Shown: positions 17,546 to 26,490, counted from the first letter of the stretch. The stretch: DNA of 64,000 nucleotides from an uncultured bacterium (GCA_902794035.1 CADBFN010000001.1:85599-149598), one strand, 5' to 3'. Numbers and translations are program-made. The notes: generated by a model not told the origin, from the sequence alone.

Positions 17546-19441
17546 ATGAATAATATTGAAAAAATTTATAACCTGGAAGAAAAATTTCAGATAACAAAAG
17601 ACAAAAAAGAAACTGAACAAATTGAACAGGGACTAAAAGAATTACTAAAACCGTATAAACAAGGACTTATAGGAGTCGCACAAATTAATCCCATTGCAGG
17701 GGATATAGAATATAATTCAAAAAAAATCGTAAAATATATTAAACACGCACAAAATATAGAACTAGATTTGGTTGTTTTTCCTGAATTATCTCTGACAGGT
17801 TACCCGATTGGAGATGCAATTTCAAGATATCAGATGATTATTCAGGAAAATATAAAATGGCTTAACGGAATTGCTGAAATAACAAATAATACCCACGCGA
17901 TTGTCGGATTTTTAGAACCTGATGAAAAAACTAATAAATGTTATAATTCCGCTGCAGTTTTAGGGGATGGCAAAATCTTAAATATCATCCGCAAATCAAC
18001 CCTGAACGATAACTATGAATTTAATGATAATCGATATATAAAATCCGCTGAGGCTATGGGAAATCAAAATATTATAAACGGATTAAAATATGGAATTACA
18101 ATCGGAGACGATTGTTTAAATAAGAATAATGAATTTTGCAAAGGAAATTCTGACATACTTATTAATTGCAGTGCATCTGTATTTTATGCAGGCAAAGAAC
18201 AATTAAAATGTAATGCCCTTTCAAATATCGCGAAACAATCTTCTACCCCGCTGATTTATGTCAATCAGGTTGGTGCGATTGATAACGCTTCTTTTGCAGG
18301 TATAAGCAAAGTTTATAACTCCGAAGGGAATTTAATTGCTCAGGCAGAATCTTTTAATGAACAATTTTTAATCGTAAATCCTGTGAAAAATTTAGGCAAA
18401 ATATACCCTCAGGCTAAAGGAATTGAACAAACATATGAAAAAGAAGATGATTTTACTCTGGATTACGAACCTGATATGGAAAGAACATACAAAACTTTAA
18501 TTCAGGGTATAAAAGACTATTTTGGCAAAAGCGGTTTTAAACGTGCGGTACTTGGCTTATCAGGAGGCCTTGATTCAACAGTATGTGCAGTACTTCTTGC
18601 AGATGCTTTGGGGAAAGAAAATGTTTTGGGTATAAGTATGCCTTCAAAAATTACATCAGATCTCAGCAAAAATGATGCGCAAGTTTTAGCGCAAAATCTT
18701 GGAATAAAGTTTTCTCAGGCACCTATTAAAGAAATGTTTGAAACCACAAATAACAGTTTACAAAAATTATTTGGCGAAATTGAAAAAAATTGGGAAGGAA
18801 GATATGAAAAATCATACACTCCCGATAATATTCAGGCACGTTCAAGAGCAATGTTTTTATGGGGAATAAGTAACGAATTTGCTTCTTGTCTGCCTATTGC
18901 GACATCAGATAAATCCGAAGCATACATGGGATATGCAACAATAAATGGAGATATGTCAGGTGGTTATGCCCCAATAGCAGATATTACAAAAACAAAATTA
19001 TTCGCACTGGCAAAATGGATGAATGAAAATCGCCCTGAAAAAAATGCTATCCCTCAAAGTGTAATAGAAAAAAGACCGGGAGCCGAACTTGCAATAGATC
19101 CTAAAACCGGAAAACCTCTCATTGCAGAAGATGCTCTTATGCCATATGAATTTTTAGATGAAGTGATTTGGCGAATTGAAAATAAAAAAGAAAATTATGA
19201 AAATATGCTTACATCTGAATTTTTGTACGAAAAAACACATTCTGTTACACCCGAACAAAAGAAAGAATGGCTAAATAAATTCTACCGGAGAATGGCATCC
19301 GCATTATACAAAAAATCAATTATGCCGCCATATGTTATAGTAGATTCCCCACTGTATAACTTTAAGCAGCCTATTACTTCAAAAATAAATTATAACAACA
19401 TCTCACAGGAAAACATCAGAGAAAAATTACAGCAGATATAA
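17546..19441 (+). CDS. nadE: NAD synthetase with a glutaminase-like domain lacking the catalytic Cys
   Basis: A 631-residue two-domain enzyme making NAD from deamido-NAD. The N-terminal nitrilase-like domain (about 40-290) keeps Glu80 (FPELSLTGYP) and Lys150, but the position of the catalytic Cys (usual ICEDIW) reads IGDDCL, with Gly187 (GGA at 18104-18106) and a Cys three residues later. The C-terminal synthetase has the PP-loop LSGGLDST (338-345) and normal downstream blocks (ATSDKSEAYMGYAT, GDMSGGYAPIAD). Ammonia-dependent activity is therefore likely, and glutamine use is uncertain. AAAAGGA precedes the ATG. Confidence 0.93.
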   Translation: MNNIEKIYNLEEKFQITKDKKETEQIEQGLKELLKPYKQGLIGVAQINPIAGDIEYNSKKIVKYIKHAQNIELDLVVFPELSLTGYPIGDAISRYQMIIQENIKWLNGIAEITNNTHAIVGFLEPDEKTNKCYNSAAVLGDGKILNIIRKSTLNDNYEFNDNRYIKSAEAMGNQNIINGLKYGITIGDDCLNKNNEFCKGNSDILINCSASVFYAGKEQLKCNALSNIAKQSSTPLIYVNQVGAIDNASFAGISKVYNSEGNLIAQAESFNEQFLIVNPVKNLGKIYPQAKGIEQTYEKEDDFTLDYEPDMERTYKTLIQGIKDYFGKSGFKRAVLGLSGGLDSTVCAVLLADALGKENVLGISMPSKITSDLSKNDAQVLAQNLGIKFSQAPIKEMFETTNNSLQKLFGEIEKNWEGRYEKSYTPDNIQARSRAMFLWGISNEFASCLPIATSDKSEAYMGYATINGDMSGGYAPIADITKTKLFALAKWMNENRPEKNAIPQSVIEKRPGAELAIDPKTGKPLIAEDALMPYEFLDEVIWRIENKKENYENMLTSEFLYEKTHSVTPEQKKEWLNKFYRRMASALYKKSIMPPYVIVDSPLYNFKQPITSKINYNNISQENIREKLQQI

Positions 19442-19445
19442 ATTA

Positions 19446-19475
19446 TTGTCATAAAAACAAAAATTATAGTATAAT
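19446..19475 (+). promoter_or_regulatory. Promoter of the 255-residue membrane-anchored protein
   Basis: TTGTCA (19446-19451) and TATAAT (19470-19475) are 18 bases apart, right before the ribosome site GAAAGAGAG. Confidence 0.55.
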
Positions 19476-19495
19476 TTGTTGTGAAAGAGAGTTTT

Positions 19496-20263
19496 ATGAT
19501 AAAAAATAAAAGTTATAACAGTCTTTTGATAACAGGAATTTGCGCAATTATTCTGGGCATATCGCTGTTAATATACAGTATTGCATCATACTCTGAAATT
19601 AAACTTGTTACAGATAAAATTGATTTTGATAATCTTGATAACAATAATCAAATATCAACTTCCGATAAATACTATCAATACCTTTCAATTTGGGATACCC
19701 TTAATCAAAAGCTTGAAAAGAATAAAAATCTTCCAGTAAAAAACCTTTCCTGTGCCTATTTGGATTACACCCAACACAATATTAAATCAATGTATAAATT
19801 AATATACAAAAGTGCAAATGAAGATACTACAAGACGTTCTGTTGTTGAAGGAAACATAAAAACACTTTCAGATATGTACAAAAATTATAAAACTTGCAGA
19901 AAAACGGCTCTGTATCTGGATGAATTAGATAAAATGCTTGAAGAAATTGAAAACTCCGATGAAATTTTTTATCAGGGAAGAATGGAAACATTTTTAAATG
20001 GCAATCGGGATATAGAAAGAGTCGATTCCGGTTCAGCAGTGTCTGACGGAGAAATACAAGACGAAATTTACCCTCAGTATGAGCACCAAATTATCCCGCA
20101 AAATCAGGTAAGTACAAATCAACAAGTACCACAAATAATTAAGCAGACAGAACAAAATGAACAAAAATTTAAACAGGTAGAACAATACATTGAACCAAAT
20201 CAACCCCCAAAAACAAATTATTCCGAAGGGAAAACTTATAGTCAGACTTATCCGCAAAGATAA
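19496..20263 (+). CDS. Single-pass membrane protein of unknown function
   Basis: A 255-residue protein. Start ATG at 19496 is chosen since GAGAG lies six or so bases upstream; GTG at 19481 is the alternative. One hydrophobic segment (about 10-32, LLITGICAIILGISLLIYSI) anchors the N-terminus. The middle is Lys/Asp/Asn-rich and contains a likely helical region; the last 80 residues are Gln/Pro-rich with repeated QTEQNEQ/QVEQYIEP-like pieces and probably disordered. A possible extracytoplasmic stalk protein. The family is not recognised. Confidence 0.7.
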   Translation: MIKNKSYNSLLITGICAIILGISLLIYSIASYSEIKLVTDKIDFDNLDNNNQISTSDKYYQYLSIWDTLNQKLEKNKNLPVKNLSCAYLDYTQHNIKSMYKLIYKSANEDTTRRSVVEGNIKTLSDMYKNYKTCRKTALYLDELDKMLEEIENSDEIFYQGRMETFLNGNRDIERVDSGSAVSDGEIQDEIYPQYEHQIIPQNQVSTNQQVPQIIKQTEQNEQKFKQVEQYIEPNQPPKTNYSEGKTYSQTYPQR

Positions 20264-20350
20264 TAAATACAGATGTTAAGATTTGTAAAGTGTAAATTAT
20301 ACACTATTACTTGATTTCAGACATTTTGTTATTAATATTAAAACACATTG

Positions 20351-20379
20351 TTGACAGAGAAATTTTATTATGCAATAAT
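20351..20379 (+). promoter_or_regulatory. Promoter of a candidate small RNA
   Basis: A perfect TTGACA (20351-20356) is spaced 17 bases from AATAAT (20374-20379). No ORF follows before the terminator at 20498. Confidence 0.75.
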
Positions 20380-20385
20380 AATTAC

Positions 20386-20524
20386 ATAAGATTTAAGTGT
20401 AGTCGAAACACTAAATATAAATAGTTCATTAACCCCAAAACATATAAACTCCTAAATAATAAACACTAAAAGAGACCATTAGGATGCAGAAAACGACCCA
20501 CTCACTTGTGAGTGGTTTTTTTTT
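20386..20524 (+). ncRNA. Candidate small RNA of about 140 nt
   Basis: It has a consensus-like promoter, no ORF and a strong terminator. Near the 5' end AGTGT-agtcgaa-ACACT (20396-20412) can form a hairpin. A long unpaired-looking A/C-rich middle contains ACCCC and ACTCCT, the latter complementary to Shine-Dalgarno sequences. This is the layout of a trans-acting regulatory RNA, but 6S RNA or another class cannot be excluded. I recognise no conserved family. Confidence 0.6.
20498..20524 (+). terminator. Rho-independent terminator
   Basis: A perfect 8-bp stem CCACTCAC/GTGAGTGG with a two-base loop plus nine T ends the small RNA. Confidence 0.9.
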
Positions 20525-20529
20525 GCTGT

Positions 20530-20691
20530 TTACAACAAAAAGAAATTATTACTGTAATCCGGCTTAAAATATTGCTTGTGAACTTTAAAATTTTGATCAA
20601 TAAAAGAAGGATATTGATCAGTTTTTTCCCTAAATTTACTTAAACCAACTGCTTCTACCTCATCTTTTAAGATAAAACTTAACAATTCCAT
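20530..20691 (-). CDS. 53-residue protein of unknown function
   Basis: A small gene with a perfect AGGAGG (20699-20704 on the minus strand) seven bases from the ATG. The product begins MELLSFILKDEVEAVG and ends YSNNFFLL. It mixes charged and aromatic residues and has no cysteine or signal peptide. It converges on the small RNA terminator, whose T-run stops six bases from this gene's stop codon. It is divergent from the DUF1858 gene. Function is unknown, but the ribosome site makes translation likely. Confidence 0.65.
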   Translation of the reverse strand: MELLSFILKDEVEAVGLSKFREKTDQYPSFIDQNFKVHKQYFKPDYSNNFFLL

Positions 20692-20771
20692 TATTAAACC
20701 TCCTAAAAATTTTTAGCGTGTATAATATATTTAATGAATATTTAACAGAAGTCAAAAAAAAGGAGAAAAAA

Positions 20772-20990
20772 ATGGCTGAATTAGTAACAAAAGATATGAA
20801 CATTATTGAAATTGCACAAAAACATCCTGAAAGTATAGAAATATTCCACAAATACGGATTGGGTTGTTTAGGATGTGCAGCTGCAAGATTTGAAAATCTT
20901 GAAGCAGGTGCAAAAGTTCACGGCTTTGATGTTGATGCAATGGTAAATGATATTAATGCTGCAATTGAAGCAAACGAAACCGAAGCGTAA
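20772..20990 (+). CDS. DUF1858 / redox-disulfide domain protein
   Basis: A 72-residue protein matching the DUF1858 fold found alone or fused to hybrid-cluster and Fe-S repair (ScdA/RIC) proteins. MNIIEIAQKHPESIEIFHKYGLGCLGC is typical, with the CxxC pair at residues 32-35 region (GCLGC) within residues 13-36; key residues are the two Cys after GLG. AAAAAGGAG precedes the ATG at 20772. A terminator follows, so it is monocistronic. A small thiol/redox role in an anaerobe is inferred. Confidence 0.85.
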   Translation: MAELVTKDMNIIEIAQKHPESIEIFHKYGLGCLGCAAARFENLEAGAKVHGFDVDAMVNDINAAIEANETEA

Positions 20991-21040
20991 ATAATGAATC
21001 GTGAACAGCGAATTGTTCATTTAGAATATTAAAATGAAAA

Positions 21041-21072
21041 AACACCAAGAAATAATTTCTTGGTGTTTTTTT
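21041..21072 (+). terminator. Rho-independent terminator
   Basis: An 11-12 bp stem ACACCAAGAAA/TTTCTTGGTGT is followed by seven T. It lies downstream of the DUF1858 gene. Confidence 0.85.
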
Positions 21073-21162
21073 GCTTAATACAATATTTAAATAGAATAAA
21101 ATTATCCAAAATTTTGGTAAAGAACAACTACTCACTTTTCACAATTTACTACTTACTAAAAA

Positions 21163-23205
21163 TTAAGCTACATTTTTATTCAAAAAACCTGCCATTGTAG
21201 GTTTGCTTGACGGAACTAAAGGTGCTTGTTGTGCCTGAAGCTGATTTTTAATTCTGTTTTCTTCAGCTCTTTTCTTATCAGTCATGGCTTTACAAATATC
21301 TGTCAAAGCAATGATTAATCCAGGAACAAGAACTAATGTAGATAATGCACCGAAGAAGCTGTTACAAGTTTTCGCTCTGTTAAGAAGTTTATTAGGTTTC
21401 TTAAATAACTCATACAATGCATCAAGTTTTTTGGATTTATTTATATTAGCCAGATGCAGCGCTTCTTTGATTTCATCTTTTGTTGCTTTTTCGAATGTTT
21501 TACCTGAATCTTTAAGGATATTATCAACAACACCTTTTACATTAGAATCATTAGCAAGAGCTTTCTTTATATCTCCTCCGGATTTTTCTATAAATTCAAC
21601 AAAACCATCAATACCATTTTTATACAAATGAATATCCGTATATTTAGAATCAAGCTGTCTGCTTGAAAGTATTGAATGTCTGGAATCTGAAGGGTTAAGA
21701 TAATCCCATACCTTCTGTATTGCTGAACGACCATCCATGTTCTTACTGTTTAAAGCAAGACCCGTCAATTTTGTAAACCCGTCAGAGAACAATCTCGCAA
21801 GAGCTTTTGCACCAAATAACAATGCAGTAAATGCGGTCATATCACGAAGCATGATTTCGCCATAATCATATTTACTCTGAGCATTTGCAAGTCTAGGTGG
21901 TATGCAGGCACCATATAACAATACAGCCATTGCATTTCCCTGTATAATAGGACCGTTTAATTCAAATATATCAGAAATTTTCTTAGATTTTGAACCATTA
22001 AATACTTTATCACCTATTTTTTCAACAATTGCAGACTTACCTGCAAATGGAATATCTTTACCGTTTTTATTGTCGTTTTTGTCTGCCTTGTCGGTTGAAG
22101 TCTGCAAAGCTGCATCATCATTGTACATCTGAGCAGGGTCTTTACCGCCGGTACCCATATTATACAATTTTGGAATCTGAGTATAGAACAATGCAACAGT
22201 TGCGAACAACCCGAGGTTTGTTAAAATTCTTGATCCCATTCTGCGATTTGTAAATTTTTTAATTATTTCTGCAACATCTGCATTAGCTGTCTTCTTTAAA
22301 GATTCATGAGCATTTTTAGCAGCATCACTAAAATAATTTTTCATTGCGGTTGTAAGTTCACCTATGCTGCCGCCTTTTACTTTTCCGTCAGACGAAAGCA
22401 TCTGAATAGCTACATCACTGCTTGCTCCACCGACATGACTTTTTCTCAGCTTCATAAAGTCATCTTCAATTGAACCGATTTCTGCCAATTTTTCTGCACG
22501 GATCTTTCTGTTGCTAAATCCTTTATACTGCTGATGAATTTTTTCAATTGCAATTTGTTTATCAGCATAGCTTTCAGCCAAAGCATCAAGATTTTTAATC
22601 TTAACAGAATCAGGCTGAGCATTAATACTTTGATCTAAAACGCTTTTAAAGACTTCTTTATAGAAGGTCTTTTTATCGGCATTTCCTGCTTTTATTGCAT
22701 CAATATTATCTTGTGCATATTTTGTAAATATATTTTTGAACCCGTCAAGATAATCAAGACGAACACTGTTACCGGTTCCGAATTTTTTATTAATACCTTT
22801 TAGTAATAACCAAGGAATAATAAAGGCACTAGGTCCTGTTACGACCTCACGGATACCTTCTTTTCGAGCATAAGCCCAATTGAAACCGCGTTTTGGTTGG
22901 CCGTTTTCATCTAAAATCTTATTACCGTTTTCATCACGCTTCACAGGACCATCTCTGAAAAGTCCTTTCCCTACACGAGGAGCGATAAAACCTAAGCCGT
23001 CCTGAATACAGAATGATGCAGCAAATCCGCCGGCAGCAATAAAATCCATCAATGCCACAATAGGATTAGGAGCCTTGAACCCGCCGGTAAATGCAACCGA
23101 CTCATTATTTAAAACGGCATGGGGTGTCTTTTGTACATTTTTTTCGGCTCTTTTGTTATTATTATTTATTAAACCTAAATTTTGTCCTACTGATTTTACC
23201 TGCAT
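21163..23205 (-). CDS. Large membrane-associated protein of unknown function
   Basis: A 680-residue protein with no named domain. After a polar N-terminus comes NESVAFTGG (34-42), a variant of the motif shared by several proteins here. Hydrophobic, Gly/Ala-rich segments lie near 52-72, 120-135, 330-350, 430-445, 460-480 and 630-655, so it is probably multi-pass. Between them are Lys-rich helical stretches (about 150-330). The C-terminal tail is Gln/Ala/Pro-rich. No catalytic motif is visible. Its size and isolation suggest a lineage-specific envelope protein. Confidence 0.75.
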   Translation of the reverse strand: MQVKSVGQNLGLINNNNKRAEKNVQKTPHAVLNNESVAFTGGFKAPNPIVALMDFIAAGGFAASFCIQDGLGFIAPRVGKGLFRDGPVKRDENGNKILDENGQPKRGFNWAYARKEGIREVVTGPSAFIIPWLLLKGINKKFGTGNSVRLDYLDGFKNIFTKYAQDNIDAIKAGNADKKTFYKEVFKSVLDQSINAQPDSVKIKNLDALAESYADKQIAIEKIHQQYKGFSNRKIRAEKLAEIGSIEDDFMKLRKSHVGGASSDVAIQMLSSDGKVKGGSIGELTTAMKNYFSDAAKNAHESLKKTANADVAEIIKKFTNRRMGSRILTNLGLFATVALFYTQIPKLYNMGTGGKDPAQMYNDDAALQTSTDKADKNDNKNGKDIPFAGKSAIVEKIGDKVFNGSKSKKISDIFELNGPIIQGNAMAVLLYGACIPPRLANAQSKYDYGEIMLRDMTAFTALLFGAKALARLFSDGFTKLTGLALNSKNMDGRSAIQKVWDYLNPSDSRHSILSSRQLDSKYTDIHLYKNGIDGFVEFIEKSGGDIKKALANDSNVKGVVDNILKDSGKTFEKATKDEIKEALHLANINKSKKLDALYELFKKPNKLLNRAKTCNSFFGALSTLVLVPGLIIALTDICKAMTDKKRAEENRIKNQLQAQQAPLVPSSKPTMAGFLNKNVA

Positions 23206-23414
23206 AATCCCTACTGTATTTCAAAACCTGCTACATATTAGATAAAAACAACTATTTATACAAAATTGTCTTTATATCGGGTAATGTTTCAAAACTTTTA
23301 CATTTTACACAACTGTTTTAAAACAAGTGTACTTATTATACTTAATCCGGAAAAATTTTTCAAGTTTTTTACTACAATTATAACAATTCTGTTACAAAAT
23401 ATTTTATTCTACTG

Positions 23415-24728
23415 TTATAAAATAGAGTTCATATATGCTTCAAGCCGCGCTATTGCTCTTTTTGACATCAGTTCGCCTTTTAGTTTTTTATTTTTGCGTT
23501 CTTTTTTCGGAAGTTCAACAGGCGGTATAATTCCCCAATTTGAATTTATAGGCTGAAAATTATCGTTTTCGGTATTAGTTATATAATGAGTCAAAGCACC
23601 GAGCATGGTTTCAGGCGGTAGTTCAAGCAGTGGTTCATTATTCAAAAATTTTGCCATATTAATCCCTGCCAAAAGCCCTGATGCAATTGACTCGGTATAA
23701 CCTTCTGTTCCCGTTATCTGACCTGCAAAGAACAAGTCTTTTCTTTCTCTTGTCTGCAAAGTCGGATTTAAAAGTTTTGGTGAATTTATAAAAGTGTTTC
23801 TGTGCATAACACCGTAACGAACAATATTGCAATCTTCAAGCCCCGGGATTGATTGTAAAAGCTCTTTCTGCGCCCCCCATTTTAAATTTGTCTGAAATCC
23901 GACAAGGTTGAAAAGTGTTTTTGCACTGTTATCCTGTCTTAACTGAACAACGGCATAATTCTTTTCTCCTGTACGCTTATCAACAAGTCCGACAGGTTTC
24001 ATAGGGCCAAAGCGCAAAGTATCTTCCCCGCGAGATGCCAAAACTTCAATAGGCAGACAACTTTCAAAAAATTTAGCTCCTTTTTCAAAATCATGGCGTT
24101 CAATTCTTGGAGCATTGATTAAAATATTATAAAATTTTTCGTACTGCTCTTTATTCATCGGACAATTGATATATGATGCTTCCCCTTTATCGTATCGGCT
24201 TGCCCAAAACGCAATATCGAAATTTATACTGTCGCACTCGACAATCGGTGCTATTGCATCAAAAAAATGCAGATATTCGCTTTTTGTAAATTCTTTTATA
24301 CTGTCAGCAAATTTATCACTTGTCAAAGGTCCTGATGCGATAATTGTCGGAGTATCAGGAATTTTTGTCACTTCTTCTCTGATTAAATTGATATTAGGAT
24401 TTGATGTAATTTTTCCTGTTACGGTTTGAGAGAATTTGTGTCTGTCAATCGCAAGCGCATTTCCAGCAGGAACAGCACAATCTTTTGCGATTTCTATCAA
24501 TTCACCGCCTAAGATTTCCATTTCGTGTTTCAAAAGACCGCTGCCGTTTGTAATATCATAACTTCCGAGAGAATTTGAGCAGACAAATTCCGCGCAATCT
24601 TCTGTGGTATGCGCACCTGTTTCAACATTTGGGCGCATTTCGTATAAATTTACTTTAAACCCTCGTTTTGCAAGTTGCAAAGCCGCTTCCGAACCCGCAA
24701 GCCCTGCTCCGATAACATTCACTTCCAT
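23415..24728 (-). CDS. trmFO: Folate-dependent tRNA (uracil-54) methyltransferase TrmFO
   Basis: TrmFO makes ribothymidine at tRNA position 54 using methylene-tetrahydrofolate and FAD. The 437-residue length is normal. The FAD site GAGLAGSEAALQLAKRG (7-23) is followed by YEMRPNVETGAHTT and FVCSNSLGSYDITNGSGLLK, all diagnostic. Further blocks are KWGAQKELLQSIPGLE and FFAGQITGTEGYTESIASGL. The enzyme occurs in Cyanobacteria, Firmicutes and others. Confidence 0.97.
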   Translation of the reverse strand: MEVNVIGAGLAGSEAALQLAKRGFKVNLYEMRPNVETGAHTTEDCAEFVCSNSLGSYDITNGSGLLKHEMEILGGELIEIAKDCAVPAGNALAIDRHKFSQTVTGKITSNPNINLIREEVTKIPDTPTIIASGPLTSDKFADSIKEFTKSEYLHFFDAIAPIVECDSINFDIAFWASRYDKGEASYINCPMNKEQYEKFYNILINAPRIERHDFEKGAKFFESCLPIEVLASRGEDTLRFGPMKPVGLVDKRTGEKNYAVVQLRQDNSAKTLFNLVGFQTNLKWGAQKELLQSIPGLEDCNIVRYGVMHRNTFINSPKLLNPTLQTRERKDLFFAGQITGTEGYTESIASGLLAGINMAKFLNNEPLLELPPETMLGALTHYITNTENDNFQPINSNWGIIPPVELPKKERKNKKLKGELMSKRAIARLEAYMNSIL

Positions 24729-24771
24729 TGTAATAAAAGTTTAGGACAAAGAAGTAAGCATGTAAACAAGT

Positions 24772-24799
24772 TTAACAAAAGATACAATTATGTTAATAT
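24772..24799 (+). promoter_or_regulatory. Probable promoter of the small peptide RNA
   Basis: TTAACA (24772-24777), a 16-base spacer and TAATAT (24794-24799) precede the structured RNA. Transcription would start near 24806. Confidence 0.45.
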
Positions 24800-24879
24800 T
24801 TTCTTCAGGGTAAGCTCCTGTTTACCACCACCGTCACAGACAAGTTAAGTGGACTAAAACGGAAAGGTGGTGATGAGAA

Positions 24880-24954
24880 GTGAAGTTCAGTATTACTGAA
24901 AAAGCGCTATGGCTTATCTTACTGATAATCATAGCGCTAATCTTTGCTAAATAG
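24880..24954 (+). CDS. 24-residue hydrophobic peptide (toxin-like)
   Basis: From GTG at 24880 the frame reads KFSITEKALWLILLIIIAL after the initiator and ends IFAK. One transmembrane segment of about 16 residues is flanked by Lys at both ends. AGGTGGTGA lies six bases upstream. An 8-codon frame starting at ATG 24873 overlaps the start, which could couple translation. Short hydrophobic peptides of this kind include type I toxins and small membrane-complex subunits. Without an antisense RNA seen, the toxin assignment is a guess. Confidence 0.5.
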   Translation: MKFSITEKALWLILLIIIALIFAK

Positions 24955-24963
24955 GGAGTTAAG

Positions 24964-24999
24964 AAAGGTTCTAAAAGGTTACGACTTTTGGAACCTTTT
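24964..24999 (+). terminator. Terminator-like hairpin
   Basis: A 14-bp stem (AAAGGTTC-T-AAAAG with CTTTT-G-GAACCTTT, one G-T pair) has a seven-base loop. The T-run is short and overlaps the stem. Confidence 0.65.
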
Positions 25000-25076
25000 C
25001 CCTATATGTATATTTTAACCTATTTTACAAAATTTTCAACCCCTTATACAAATTCAATAAATATTAGTTTAGGCAG

Positions 25077-25685
25077 TTAAATTCTGAATTTTTTCATAAT
25101 CTTAATTAATTGTTTATATGTATTTTCGCCTAATTCATTTAATGCACGCAATCTCCCCTTCCCATAGTCTACATGTCTTTGTACTGTTTCAGAATCTGCC
25201 CATCCTTTCATTCTTTCAATGAAATCATCACTTATATGCTCGTTCGTTTCTTTTACATGTTCCTGAAATGATTTTTTAGAACCTAAATCTAACCAATAAC
25301 CATTTCCTAAGGATGTTTGAGTGCCATATATTATTCTTTCGCCTTGTGGAGTTGTGATATGTCTTCTCATACTGCCATCCGCTTCTTTAACAACACAAAC
25401 AGAATTTCCGGTTGATCTCTTATATCTCCCATGAGCCTTCTGCACCCCTCTATTGTGTTCTATATAAGCCGAATGAATATCATATATTAATGTTTTTTCT
25501 TCTCCATTTGGTTTGATTTCCGTTAATGCAGTATTAGTTCTGGCAAATTCACCTTCTTTTATTTGTCCGCGAGTTAATTCTTCATCAAATTTTCCATAAG
25601 GGTGTTCCCCTTCTTTTTTATAATGATATTTTTTTCCATTCAGATTGAAAGTTCTGTCTATAAGAATTATTGGCTTATCTAACAT
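25077..25685 (-). CDS. Protein of unknown function
   Basis: A 202-residue, hydrophilic, mostly basic protein without signal peptide or membrane segment. It is rich in Gly, His and Lys and carries beta-type stretches (ILIDRTFNLNGKKYHYKKEG, ERIIYGTQTSLGNGYWLDLG). The final 60 residues look helical. I do not recognise it. The ribosome site is weak, so the start is tentative. It sits alone between the peptide RNA and rplI. Confidence 0.6.
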   Translation of the reverse strand: MLDKPIILIDRTFNLNGKKYHYKKEGEHPYGKFDEELTRGQIKEGEFARTNTALTEIKPNGEEKTLIYDIHSAYIEHNRGVQKAHGRYKRSTGNSVCVVKEADGSMRRHITTPQGERIIYGTQTSLGNGYWLDLGSKKSFQEHVKETNEHISDDFIERMKGWADSETVQRHVDYGKGRLRALNELGENTYKQLIKIMKKFRI

Positions 25686-25945
25686 AAATTACCAGCTTTC
25701 TGTGTAAACACACTTTATCTTTTCTTCTACGCACCAATGATAAGTTATAAACATAAAAAAAATTGCTATAAGTATAAAGAAATATTAACACAATTTTCCC
25801 AAATTAACTTTACCAATTAAAAAATCTCTCTTTGGAAGATAAAGTACAATAACTTAACAAATTTACATAACCTCTCGACAAATGAGTTTGTTTGGTGTAA
25901 GGTTGTGCTACACGCAGAAATATAAGTACAAAGGAGAATATTATT

Positions 25946-26449
25946 ATGCAAATTATATTGAAAAAAGATGTTCAAAATCTTGGCGAAGCTGGTGACATCA
26001 TCAATGTTAAAGACGGTTATGCAAGAAACTTTTTGTTACCTCAAAATGTTGCAGAAGTAGCAACTAAAGGTGCTTTGGAAAACAGAGAAAAGAATATTGC
26101 AAGAATCAAAGCTAAACAGGAAAAATTAAACGCTGAAGCTATGGAAATTGCTAAGAAAATAGAAGAATTCGGCAAATTGGAATTATCTGCAAAAGCAGGT
26201 GAATCAGGTAAATTATTTGGTACAATCACTACCAAAAAACTTTCTGAAGAACTTGCTGCAAAAGCAGGCGTTGAAGTTGACCGAAAATCAATTTCTCTTA
26301 ATGCTCCAATCAACAAAATCGGCGAATACAAAATGCTTATCAAATTAACTTCTAAAGTAAAATGCGAATTAGCAGTATTTGTTACAGCTTCAGAAGTTGT
26401 TAAAGAAGCTATCGAAGAAGAAGTAGCAACTGAAGAAACTGCTGAATAA
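25946..26449 (+). CDS. rplI: 50S ribosomal protein bL9
   Basis: A 167-residue bL9. The N-terminal rRNA-binding domain (MQIILKKDVQNLGEAGDIIN, DGYARNFLLPQN) is followed by the long connecting helix (50-80) and a C-terminal domain with KLFGTITTKKL. A Glu-rich tail of about 15 residues extends it. AAAGGAGAATA precedes the ATG. The upstream leader holds a small ACAAA-TGAG-TTTGT hairpin. The common partners rpsF, rpsR, ssb and dnaB are absent. Confidence 0.96.
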   Translation: MQIILKKDVQNLGEAGDIINVKDGYARNFLLPQNVAEVATKGALENREKNIARIKAKQEKLNAEAMEIAKKIEEFGKLELSAKAGESGKLFGTITTKKLSEELAAKAGVEVDRKSISLNAPINKIGEYKMLIKLTSKVKCELAVFVTASEVVKEAIEEEVATEETAE

Positions 26450-26490
26450 TGCAAGCAGACATACAGATTAACGGTTATAAAATTGTAATT

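Larger units (their letters stand above)
24806..24999 (+). ncRNA. Structured RNA carrying a sequestered ribosome site
   Basis: The leader CACCACC (24826-24832) is complementary to GGTGGTG (24866-24872), which is the ribosome-binding region of the 24-residue peptide. Further stems are TTCAGT-att-ACTGAA, a perfect 9-bp AGCGCTATG/CATAGCGCT (24903-24911 with 24930-24938) inside the coding part, and a terminator. Translation could be switched by refolding or by RNA processing, as known for type I toxin mRNAs. Confidence 0.5.
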
